A stretch of 7,071 nt of DNA from Candidatus Gastranaerophilales bacterium (GTDB lineage Bacteria > Cyanobacteriota > Vampirovibrionia > Gastranaerophilales > Gastranaerophilaceae): contig CAADWU010000017.1 in assembly GCA_900752845.1 (NCBI GenBank), positions 1 to 7,071 of the forward strand. The letters are read 5' to 3'. Within the stretch, counting starts at the first letter, position 1. Every line of letters begins with the position of its first letter. The notes below the pieces were generated by a model that was not told the origin of the DNA, searched no databases, and worked only from the letters and a program-made list of their open reading frames with translations. The position numbers and the translations under genes were made by a program. Below, in pieces: positions 1 through 5,622 of the stretch.

Positions 1-1
1 A

Positions 2-766
2 TTTATGAACCTTGTAACTACAGGCGATAAAAGTGATATAACTATCAGCCGCAACAACAGTATCTCTCCTGATTTATTAACAGTTGAAGGGACAGTTAAA
101 GGACAGATATCAAAACAAATTCCTATAAATCATCCTAAAAGATATTTTATATTAAGGCTGGAAGATGCAATACGTTCCGAAAAAATGGATTACTACGGAA
201 AGTTTGCACAAAAGAAAACTCCTGCTTCAAATGTATATCCGGTTGCTGAGATAACTCACCCCATAGAACCTGCAATAGAACAAATTCTAAAAAACAGCAA
301 TAACCTTATTGCAGAAACCGTATTTAAAGTTGCAGGCGGAAAGTTCGTTAATAATACAGGCTCATTGGAAAATTCCGTCAAAATGCTGAATGCATACTTT
401 GAAAAAACAGGTTTAAATGCTGAAGATATAAAAATTGTTGATGGCAGCGGTGTTTCTAAAAACAATATTATAACAGCAGATTTTATGAGTGAATTTTTAG
501 TAAAAAGAGCAGACTGCGAATGCTTTGTAAACTCACTTCCGACATCAGGAGAGGGTACTCTTAAAACAAGAATGCTCTATTTTAAAGATAATTTGAGAGC
601 AAAGACCGGTACATTAGCGGATGTAAGTGCAATTGCAGGCTACATTACATCAAGAAGCGGAAAAACATACGCATTTGATATAATGATAAATGATTCTAAA
701 TCTAAAACCTCTGACAAAAAATCGCTTGAAGAATATATTCTAAGAGATATTTATACAAGCTACTAA
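2..766 (+). CDS. dacB: D-alanyl-D-alanine carboxypeptidase/endopeptidase, PBP4 type (peptidase S13), 5'-truncated by window edge
   Basis: Periplasmic serine penicillin-binding protein that trims or cleaves peptidoglycan peptide cross-links. Only the C-terminal half is present: the frame is open to the window edge, and the first visible ATG (base 5) is probably internal, because S13 enzymes are usually about 430-490 residues and 253 follow this ATG. Counting from it, the second catalytic motif SxN appears as S98-N99-N100, in a context (NSNNLIAETV) typical of the family. The phrase DGSGVSKNN is at 146-154 and the third motif KTG is at 200-202 (RAKTGTL). The N-terminal SxxK motif with the acylated serine, and any signal peptide, would lie left of the window. 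The gene converges on the minus-strand gene to its right, the two stop codons overlapping by 4 bp. The family assignment is firm; whether it acts as carboxypeptidase, endopeptidase or both cannot be told from the sequence. Confidence 0.88.
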   Translation, partial: FMNLVTTGDKSDITISRNNSISPDLLTVEGTVKGQISKQIPINHPKRYFILRLEDAIRSEKMDYYGKFAQKKTPASNVYPVAEITHPIEPAIEQILKNSNNLIAETVFKVAGGKFVNNTGSLENSVKMLNAYFEKTGLNAEDIKIVDGSGVSKNNIITADFMSEFLVKRADCECFVNSLPTSGEGTLKTRMLYFKDNLRAKTGTLADVSAIAGYITSRSGKTYAFDIMINDSKSKTSDKKSLEEYILRDIYTSY

Positions 767-1179
767 GCTTTTTCTCCAAAAATTATTCTTGCAAGCATTC
801 CTGCTAAACCACCGATAACACCGAGTACAATCGCTGTTTGAACTCTTGCTTTGGGAATAAACTTTTTCACTACTTTGTAAGCGTTTTCCATTTTTGGAGC
901 TCTGACAAGCTCAGCAAGCTTTGCTTCGCCCAAATTCTTTTTAGAAGCTTCAGATAAAGATTTTCTTGCATCGACAATAGCTGCATAAGCAGTTTTATGC
1001 GCATCGGTACCTGCGTTTAAGACTTTTTCAGGCAACGTTTTTACAAACGTATCAGGCTTTTGCGTCAAAAGCTGTTCCAGACTAAATTTTCTCGGAGCAA
1101 GAGTATAACCTATACCGGCACCTATTAATGCGGAGCCTGCTCCTACTTCGGCAGGAGTAACAGAAGAAGTCCTACTCAT
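763..1179 (-). CDS. Small unrecognised protein with glycine-rich hydrophobic segments at both ends (138 aa)
   Basis: No family was recognised. A perfect AGGAGG (1185-1190) lies 5 nt before the ATG, so translation is likely. Residues 11-28 are glycine/alanine-rich and hydrophobic (GAGSALIGAGIGYTLAP), followed by APRK and a polar, lysine-rich, probably helical middle (about 30-113). Residues 115-134 form a second hydrophobic stretch (AIVLGVIGGLAGMLARIIF) with GxxG spacing, then a short charged tail. This looks like a small membrane-associated protein, either with two membrane helices or with glycine-zipper-like ends; that is inference from composition. There is no signal peptidase site. It stands alone on its strand, convergent with the carboxypeptidase gene (4-bp stop overlap) and divergent from the glycosyltransferase gene across 159 bp. 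No good -35/-10 pair was found for it in that gap. It may belong to a lineage-specific family. Confidence 0.72.
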   Translation of the reverse strand: MSRTSSVTPAEVGAGSALIGAGIGYTLAPRKFSLEQLLTQKPDTFVKTLPEKVLNAGTDAHKTAYAAIVDARKSLSEASKKNLGEAKLAELVRAPKMENAYKVVKKFIPKARVQTAIVLGVIGGLAGMLARIIFGEKA

Positions 1180-1278
1180 AATAACCTCCTATTCTCTTAA
1201 TATAAACACTAAATCACTACCTATATTTAAACTCATAATCATATATTTTTGTGGCATTTTTTATATAGAATTTACATC

Positions 1279-1307
1279 TTGTAACAATTCGAAAATTAAG
1301 CTAATAT
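1279..1307 (+). promoter_or_regulatory. Candidate sigma-70-type promoter for the glycosyltransferase gene
   Basis: TTGTAA (1279-1284), a 17-bp spacer and TAATAT (1302-1307) lie about 30 bp before the glycosyltransferase ATG. Each hexamer matches consensus at four of six positions. An alternative -10, TATATT, lies at 1312-1317. The good spacing and the position directly upstream of a strong AAGGAG site support the call, but AT-rich DNA produces such matches easily. Confidence 0.4.
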
Positions 1308-1338
1308 ATGGTATATTAAAGAGAAAAAGGAGAATATA

Positions 1339-2196
1339 ATGGAACCCTTTGTTACAATAATAACACCTACACATAATCTTTTGGAAAATAATCTTGCAGA
1401 TGACTTTAATCTTTTAATATCTTTATTGGATATGCAGACATATCCTAATATCGAACATTTGATTATTGATAATATGTCAAACGACGGTACTGTTGAGATG
1501 CTCAAAGATTATAAAAACAAGGGTTATATAAACTTCTTTTCTGAAAGAGATACAGGAAAATTCAATGCCTATAATAAAGGGGTTATGAGAGCTAAAGGTA
1601 AATATGTTACTTTCTTAAGCTGTGATGATTTTATCCATGATATTACATCTGTTTATGATATTGTAAATCTTATGGAAACAAATGAGGCTGACTTTACGTT
1701 TGCCCCTGCTTATTGCCGACACCCCGAAGGTTTTGTATTCTTGTTTGCGCCTTCTATGCACAATGCATTTCAGGTTATGCCATGTGCAAGACAGGCAATG
1801 TTTTTCAAAAAATCTATGATTGAAAAAGAAGGCTATTTTGATGAAAAATTCAAAACAATGTCTGATTTTGACTTTATAATGCGAATAATAATGAAGCGTT
1901 ATACTCCTGTTTATTTTGATAACAACTATGTTACATACAAATACGGGGTAAAAGCTTTGGAAAATCCTCAGCGTTCAGAAGAAGAAAGTAAAGCAATTTA
2001 CTTTAAAAATTTCAGAACTCTTTATCCGCTGAATGACGATGCTTTAAATAAAATGGCAAAATTTTCAGAATTTCCTCAGCCGCTTCTTGAAAAGCTGTCA
2101 AAATATTTTCCTGATGAAGACAGGGAATTATTCTTTGACAGATGTGCACAAATGCATCAGCTCAGAGTAGATGCTCAAAGACAACAGCAAGCTTAA
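1339..2196 (+). CDS. Family 2 glycosyltransferase (GT-A fold)
   Basis: Cytoplasmic inverting glycosyltransferase that moves a sugar from a nucleotide donor to an acceptor, most likely in making a surface glycan; donor and acceptor are unknown. The N-terminal GT-A domain is clear: VTIITPTHN (5-13), the nucleotide-binding strand with D44 in LIIDNMSNDGT (41-51), SERDTGKFNAYNKGVMRAKG (68-87), which matches the family's 'E.D.G.ydA.NKG...A.G' signature, and the metal-binding acidic motif at C95-D96-D97. The later segment around residues 155-195 (GYFDE, DFDFIMRI) fits the acceptor side of small WcaE-like transferases. There is no membrane helix. At 285 residues it is normal for a single-domain enzyme. 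AAGGAG (1327-1332) sits 6 nt before the ATG. The next gene down is a sugar-nucleotide-type dehydrogenase, which fits a sugar-modification theme. Confidence 0.9.
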   Translation: MEPFVTIITPTHNLLENNLADDFNLLISLLDMQTYPNIEHLIIDNMSNDGTVEMLKDYKNKGYINFFSERDTGKFNAYNKGVMRAKGKYVTFLSCDDFIHDITSVYDIVNLMETNEADFTFAPAYCRHPEGFVFLFAPSMHNAFQVMPCARQAMFFKKSMIEKEGYFDEKFKTMSDFDFIMRIIMKRYTPVYFDNNYVTYKYGVKALENPQRSEEESKAIYFKNFRTLYPLNDDALNKMAKFSEFPQPLLEKLSKYFPDEDRELFFDRCAQMHQLRVDAQRQQQA

Positions 2197-2219
2197 TTTT
2201 GTAAAACTTCTTTAAAAAT

Positions 2220-2247
2220 TTGCAAAAAAATCTTTGCTGCGTATGAT
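2220..2247 (+). promoter_or_regulatory. Candidate promoter for the Gfo/Idh/MocA gene
   Basis: TTGCAA (2220-2225), a 16-bp spacer and TATGAT (2242-2247, five of six consensus positions) lie in the 91-bp gap between the glycosyltransferase and the oxidoreductase. No intrinsic terminator is visible in that gap, so read-through from the upstream promoter is also possible. If real, this site makes the oxidoreductase the first gene of a four-gene unit running to nnrD. Confidence 0.4.
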
Positions 2248-2287
2248 ATAAATAGAGATTAAGTACTAGATAAGTTAGGGAATTAAA

Positions 2288-3286
2288 ATGATTCAACAGA
2301 GAGTAGCAGTTATCGGCTGCGGTGTATGGGGCAGAAATATTGTCCGTAATTTTTATAATTTAAACGTTCTTGACACTGTGTGTGATATTGATGAAGAAAA
2401 CCTTAAAAAAGTTACCGAACAGTATCCGGGTGTTAAGGTTACACGTGATTTTCACGACATTATTAACAACAGAGAAATTACAGGCGTATGCGTTGTAACT
2501 CCAAGCCACACACACTATAAAATGGTAAAAGCTATGCTTGAAGCAGGTAAAAACGTTTACGTTGAAAAACCTATTTCAACAGTTGCAGCAGAAGCAAGAG
2601 ATTTAACACAGCTTGCACATGACAAAGGACTTGTTTTAATGGTAGGTCATTTACTTCTTTATCATCCTGCCGTTAACCGTCTTAAAATGTTGGTTGAAGA
2701 AGGTGCTTTAGGAAAAATAGTTTATGCCCAAAGCGACCGCTTAAACGTAAATTACTTTAAAAATGACAGAAGCGTTATGTGGGATTTGGCACCGCACGAT
2801 GTATCTATGATAAGCTATGTAACAGGAAAAGAGCCTGTAAGAGTAATTTCTGCAACCGGCTGTTCATCAGAACAAAATGAAATAATGGACATAACTCATA
2901 TAGGAATAGAATTTGAAGACGGTGTTATCGGACAAATTTCCGACAGCTGGATTACTCCGAGAAAACATGTTCAGCTTCTTGTAAGAGGTACAAAAGCTAC
3001 TGCTATATTAGATGACACTGTTCCTGAAAATAAACTTGTTATTTATGATAATTTCTCAAGAGATAATACGCAAAATATTAAACTTGATTATCTTGAAATT
3101 GAACCGTTAAAACTTGAATGCCAGCATTTTATAAGTTGCTGTGAATCAGGTAAAAAAGCACGTTCTGACGGTGACAACGGATTTATGGTTACAAAAATCC
3201 TTGAAGAAGCTGAAAAAATTATGCTTGGTGATAAAGTCAAAGAACTTGACGAAGTTGATTTCGCACTTTCAAGAACAAAAAAATAA
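2288..3286 (+). CDS. Gfo/Idh/MocA family NAD(P)-dependent oxidoreductase, probably acting on a nucleotide sugar
   Basis: Cytoplasmic oxidoreductase with an N-terminal Rossmann domain: strand plus GxGxxG as VIGCGVWG (8-15), an acidic residue ending the second strand (D33), TPSHTH (71-76), and the family-defining EKP motif at E93-K94-P95, whose lysine is catalytic in relatives. The C-terminal substrate domain has GHLLLYHPAV (120-129) and WDLAPHDVS (165-173). The latter places the expected active-site histidine at H170. This pair of phrases resembles the WlbA/WbpB-like branch that oxidises C3 of UDP-N-acetyl-hexosaminuronates, but no aminotransferase or acetyltransferase partner is nearby, so the substrate is open. 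Its 332 residues are normal for the family. A modest AGGGA (2277-2281) precedes the ATG by 6 nt. The next gene starts 33 bp downstream. The family is certain; the substrate is inferred. Confidence 0.9.
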   Translation: MIQQRVAVIGCGVWGRNIVRNFYNLNVLDTVCDIDEENLKKVTEQYPGVKVTRDFHDIINNREITGVCVVTPSHTHYKMVKAMLEAGKNVYVEKPISTVAAEARDLTQLAHDKGLVLMVGHLLLYHPAVNRLKMLVEEGALGKIVYAQSDRLNVNYFKNDRSVMWDLAPHDVSMISYVTGKEPVRVISATGCSSEQNEIMDITHIGIEFEDGVIGQISDSWITPRKHVQLLVRGTKATAILDDTVPENKLVIYDNFSRDNTQNIKLDYLEIEPLKLECQHFISCCESGKKARSDGDNGFMVTKILEEAEKIMLGDKVKELDEVDFALSRTKK

Positions 3287-3319
3287 AAAAATAGAGACAT
3301 CTGAATAAAAGGAATAAAT

Positions 3320-3943
3320 ATGAATATTAAAAATAATCTTGCAAACATAATTTCAATCGGAAGAGTTTTCGTTGCTTATGCTGCAATTGCACTTTTATAT
3401 GTAAAGACTACCTGGGCTTACATTTTAGCATTTGTATTAACAATTATTGCATTTGCTCTTGACGGTCTTGACGGATACGTTGCAAGAAAATTGAACCAAT
3501 CATCAGAATGGGGTTCCGTATTAGATATTTTGGGCGACAGAATTGTTGAAGTTTCTTACTGGACCGTATTTGCAGTTATGGGTTGGATAAGCATAATCTT
3601 TCCTCTCGTATGTGTTGCAAGAGCATTCACTACAGACGGAATTAGAAGTGTTGCATTGTCAAAAGGTATGACAGCTTTTGGAGAAAAATCAATGCAGTCT
3701 ACAGCTTGGGGGAAATTTATTTGTTCTTCAAAATTTATGAGAATAAGCTACGCTGTTGCAAAAGTACTTGCATTTATGCTTTTAATCGTAGTTAATACTC
3801 CGGGAATGGAATTATGGAGCGGTACACCTGCATTGCACTTAGTGACAATGATTTTTGCCTGGGCTGCTATTATTTTTTGTGTGGTAAGAGCAATACCTGT
3901 TGTTGCGGAAAGCGGAAAGTTATTTAACAATGAGCAAGCTTAA
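3320..3943 (+). CDS. CDP-alcohol phosphatidyltransferase family membrane enzyme
   Basis: Integral membrane enzyme that joins a CDP-linked lipid (or CDP-alcohol) to a second alcohol, releasing CMP. The complete family signature is visible: D51-G52-x2-A55-R56-x8-G65-x3-D69-x3-D73, the metal- and CDP-binding core, following D48. Several hydrophobic helices are evident (roughly 8-27, 32-47, 75-101, 136-156, 168-190). The motif reads VLDILGDRIVE rather than the LDPxADK usual in phosphatidylglycerophosphate synthase (PgsA), so the second substrate need not be glycerol phosphate. A second characteristic stretch is ARAFTTDGIRSVALSKG (about 101-117). AAAGGA (3308-3313) lies 6 nt before the ATG. Its end overlaps trmL by 14 bp, indicating co-transcription. 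Alternatives are PgsA proper or an inositol-phosphate-type enzyme; the sequence does not decide between them. Confidence 0.87.
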   Translation: MNIKNNLANIISIGRVFVAYAAIALLYVKTTWAYILAFVLTIIAFALDGLDGYVARKLNQSSEWGSVLDILGDRIVEVSYWTVFAVMGWISIIFPLVCVARAFTTDGIRSVALSKGMTAFGEKSMQSTAWGKFICSSKFMRISYAVAKVLAFMLLIVVNTPGMELWSGTPALHLVTMIFAWAAIIFCVVRAIPVVAESGKLFNNEQA

Positions 3944-4379
3944 TATTGTTTTATATGAGCCTGAAATACCTCAAAATACAGGAAATATTGCAAGATTATG
4001 CGCATGTACCGGAGCAAGCTTATACCTTGTGGGCAAACTCGGTTTTTCACTGTCTAGCAAATACACAAAGCGAGCAGGTTTAGACTACTGGGATAGTGTT
4101 GATTTGCATAAAATTGATACAATGGATGAATTGCTTGAAGCAAATAAAGATGCTAATTTTTATTACCTGACAACAAAAACAACTAAGAAATATACTGATA
4201 TAAAATTTCAATACGGCGATTTTATAGTTTTCGGACCTGAAACAAGGGGGCTTCCAGAAAAATATGTAAAAAATGCAAACGCATTAACAATTCCAATGAA
4301 GGAAGGCGAAAGAAGTTTAAATTTATCAAATTCTGTTGCTATTGTTGCTTATGAGGTAATAAGACAAAATGGGTTATAA
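3930..4379 (+). CDS. trmL: tRNA (cytidine/uridine-34-2'-O)-methyltransferase TrmL
   Basis: SPOUT-class SAM-dependent methyltransferase that methylates the ribose of the wobble nucleotide in certain leucine tRNAs. With ATG 3930 as start it is 149 residues, beginning MSKLNIVLYEPEIPQNTGNI, which is the normal start of the family. A TTG at 3900 in the same frame would add ten residues not seen in relatives and is disfavoured. SPOUT motif 1 is N16-T17-G18-N19 to R22, motif 2 is FGPETRGLP (101-109), and motif 3 is IPM...SLNLSNSVAIVAYEVIRQ (121-146); these form the knotted SAM site and dimer interface. It overlaps the preceding phosphatidyltransferase by 14 bp and the following nnrD by 11 bp, so translation is probably coupled. 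Both overlapping neighbours are functionally unrelated, so the arrangement looks like operon packing rather than a pathway. Confidence 0.93.
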   Translation: MSKLNIVLYEPEIPQNTGNIARLCACTGASLYLVGKLGFSLSSKYTKRAGLDYWDSVDLHKIDTMDELLEANKDANFYYLTTKTTKKYTDIKFQYGDFIVFGPETRGLPEKYVKNANALTIPMKEGERSLNLSNSVAIVAYEVIRQNGL

Positions 4380-5187
4380 TTTACCAAAACTGCCACTTAG
4401 AGAAGAAAATTCGAATAAAGGAACTTTCGGAAAAATCTTGAATGTATCGGGTTCAGAGTATATGACCGGTGCTGCATATCTTTCATCAATTTCAGCATTA
4501 AAAGTCGGAGCAGGGTATGTAGAACTTGCAAGCCATAAAAATGTACTTCAAGCTGCTGCTGCATTATCACCTGAAATTGTTCTTGCTCCTGTTGAATTAA
4601 TTCCCGAAATCCTAAAAAACTCTACAGTTTTATTAATAGGCTGCGGACTTTCAACAAGCATTGAAGCTTTAAAGCTTTTTGAAAACACCATAAAGCTTGT
4701 TACAGATATACCTGTTGTAATTGATGCAGACGGTTTAAACATATTGGCAAAATTAAATATAAAACTTCCCGAAAAAGTTATTTTAACCCCTCATCCCAAA
4801 GAAGCATCAAGACTTTTAAATTGTTCTTTAGAAGAAGTTCTTAATAATATGGAAAAATCTGCCAAAGAAATTTCAATGAAATATCACAGTATCACCGTAT
4901 TAAAATCACACAGAACAATAGTTACAGACGGCGAAAAAATATATTACAACAGAACAGGAAACAGTGCACTTGCAAAAGCAGGAAGCGGCGATATACTTGC
5001 AGGTATGATATCAGGATTTCTTGCGCAAAATATGGATACGTTTGATGCCGCTGTGTTAGGAGTTTATTTGCATGGGCTTGCAGGTGATTTGGCAAAAAAT
5101 GACCTGACTGCTTACGGAGTTTTAGCTTCCGATACAATCAGGTACATTTCTAATGCTATAAAAAGTTATCTTATGAAAGGTAATTAA
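4369..5187 (+). CDS. nnrD: ADP/ATP-dependent (S)-NAD(P)H-hydrate dehydratase, stand-alone form
   Basis: Repairs NADH and NADPH that have become hydrated, using a nucleoside triphosphate or diphosphate to drive dehydration. It has the ribokinase-like fold of the YjeF C-terminal/CARKD family. Visible motifs are NKGTFGKILNVSGS (16-29), GAAYLSSISALKVGAGYVEL (34-53), IDADGLN (118-124), LTPHPKEASRLL (139-150) and GNSALAKAGSGDILAGMISG (197-216). D208 is the expected catalytic aspartate. Two small departures from the usual pattern are K179-S180 where LKG is common, and AGSGD where GG[ST]GD is common. The 272 residues correspond to the dehydratase domain alone; the NnrE epimerase, often fused in front, is not in this window. 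The ATG overlaps trmL by 11 bp, with GAGGT (4353-4357) upstream. The 3' end overlaps the convergent minus-strand gene by 17 bp. Confidence 0.93.
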   Translation: MGYNLPKLPLREENSNKGTFGKILNVSGSEYMTGAAYLSSISALKVGAGYVELASHKNVLQAAAALSPEIVLAPVELIPEILKNSTVLLIGCGLSTSIEALKLFENTIKLVTDIPVVIDADGLNILAKLNIKLPEKVILTPHPKEASRLLNCSLEEVLNNMEKSAKEISMKYHSITVLKSHRTIVTDGEKIYYNRTGNSALAKAGSGDILAGMISGFLAQNMDTFDAAVLGVYLHGLAGDLAKNDLTAYGVLASDTIRYISNAIKSYLMKGN

Positions 5188-5500
5188 TACTGTTTTCAGG
5201 AATAATTTCATTTGAACCTGATGTATGTAAATCAGGTACATTAGTTTTTGTAACAGAAATAGAATTCATAATTTTTTCTTGTCCTATTTCACGAGCTTTA
5301 ACCGGAACCGGACCAAAATAAGCATCCGCAGGTATATATTGTCCAGCTTTAGAAGCCATTTTATTTTTGTTAATAATAACTCTGCCTGCTGTTTTGATGG
5401 TATCTTTTAAATTTGCTTCAACTTGAGCTGCTTTTCTTTCTAAATATTGTGCAGCATAGTTTGTTTTTTGTGCACCGGTAAATGTAACTTTTTGAATCAT
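5171..5500 (-). CDS. Small unrecognised protein beginning MIQKVTFTG (109 aa)
   Basis: No functional family was recognised. The protein opens with MIQKVTFTG, a short hydrophobic strand ending in F-T-G. I recall this N-terminal signature on many small proteins of Gastranaerophilales-type genomes; its role is not known to me. The rest is polar and soluble-looking: a likely helix around 12-35 (AAQYLERKAAQVEANLKDTI), a basic stretch around 40-52 and a Ser/Thr/Asn-rich, probably disordered tail from about 76. There is no signal peptide or membrane segment. AGGAG (5511-5515) precedes the ATG by 10 nt, slightly long spacing. The gene converges on nnrD with a 17-bp overlap and lies downstream of anmK on the same strand after a 122-bp gap containing its own candidate promoter. 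Good start signals and a sensible amino-acid composition argue for a real gene. Confidence 0.72.
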   Translation of the reverse strand: MIQKVTFTGAQKTNYAAQYLERKAAQVEANLKDTIKTAGRVIINKNKMASKAGQYIPADAYFGPVPVKAREIGQEKIMNSISVTKTNVPDLHTSGSNEIIPENSINYLS

Positions 5501-5548
5501 TTTAACTGTTCTCCTATTTTTTACTATTCTTATTAATGTCTGTAAAAG

Positions 5549-5580
5549 AAAATAATTGTTGTAATATAAACAATTATTTT
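5549..5580. repeat. Perfect 12-bp inverted repeat centred on a promoter -10 box
   Basis: AAAATAATTGTT (5549-5560) and AACAATTATTTT (5569-5580) are perfect reverse complements around an 8-bp centre (5561-5568). The centre contains the minus-strand -10 box TATATT. The adjacent palindrome TTGTTAACAA (5585-5594) overlaps the -35 box, so the ACAATT/AATTGTT word recurs across the promoter. It could be an operator. Alternatively, on the minus strand, the hairpin followed by CTTTT could be a weak terminator for anmK, but only 2 of its 12 base pairs are G-C. Confidence 0.6.
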
Positions 5581-5591
5581 ACAATTGTTAA
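5563..5591 (-). promoter_or_regulatory. Candidate promoter for the VTFTG-start small protein
   Basis: Read on the minus strand: TTAACA (5591-5586), a 17-bp spacer and TATATT (5568-5563), each five of six consensus positions. This would start transcription near 5556, about 55 nt before the ATG. A second possible promoter, TTGATA (5626-5621) with a 19-bp spacer and a perfect TATAAT (5601-5596), lies just upstream and overlaps the anmK stop. The first has better spacing. Confidence 0.5.
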
Positions 5592-5622
5592 CAAAATTAT
5601 AATAGTATATCAAGATAAGTTA

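Noticed and set aside
1201..1270. Promoter for the 138-residue minus-strand protein
   Set aside because: A TATATT box exists at 1204-1199 but no -35-like hexamer lies at suitable spacing; AT-rich sequence alone is not enough.
3088..3348. Minus-strand open frame of 86 codons under the end of the oxidoreductase gene
   Set aside because: Shadow of the real plus-strand gene: no ribosome site, low-complexity Ser/Phe composition, and the plus frame has clear family motifs.
3900..3929. TTG start extending TrmL by ten residues
   Set aside because: Relatives begin just before the NIVLYEP strand; the ATG at 3930 gives that start, and the extra residues resemble nothing in the family.
4922..5137. Minus-strand open frame of 71 codons inside nnrD
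   Set aside because: It lies wholly under the conserved GSGD region of nnrD and has biased composition typical of an antisense shadow.
5216..5237. Inverted repeat ACCTGAT / ATCAGGT (8-base loop), possible terminator for the nnrD unit
   Set aside because: It lies inside the coding region of the convergent small gene and the nearest T run on the plus strand is about 9 bases beyond the stem, so it does not look like a proper intrinsic terminator.
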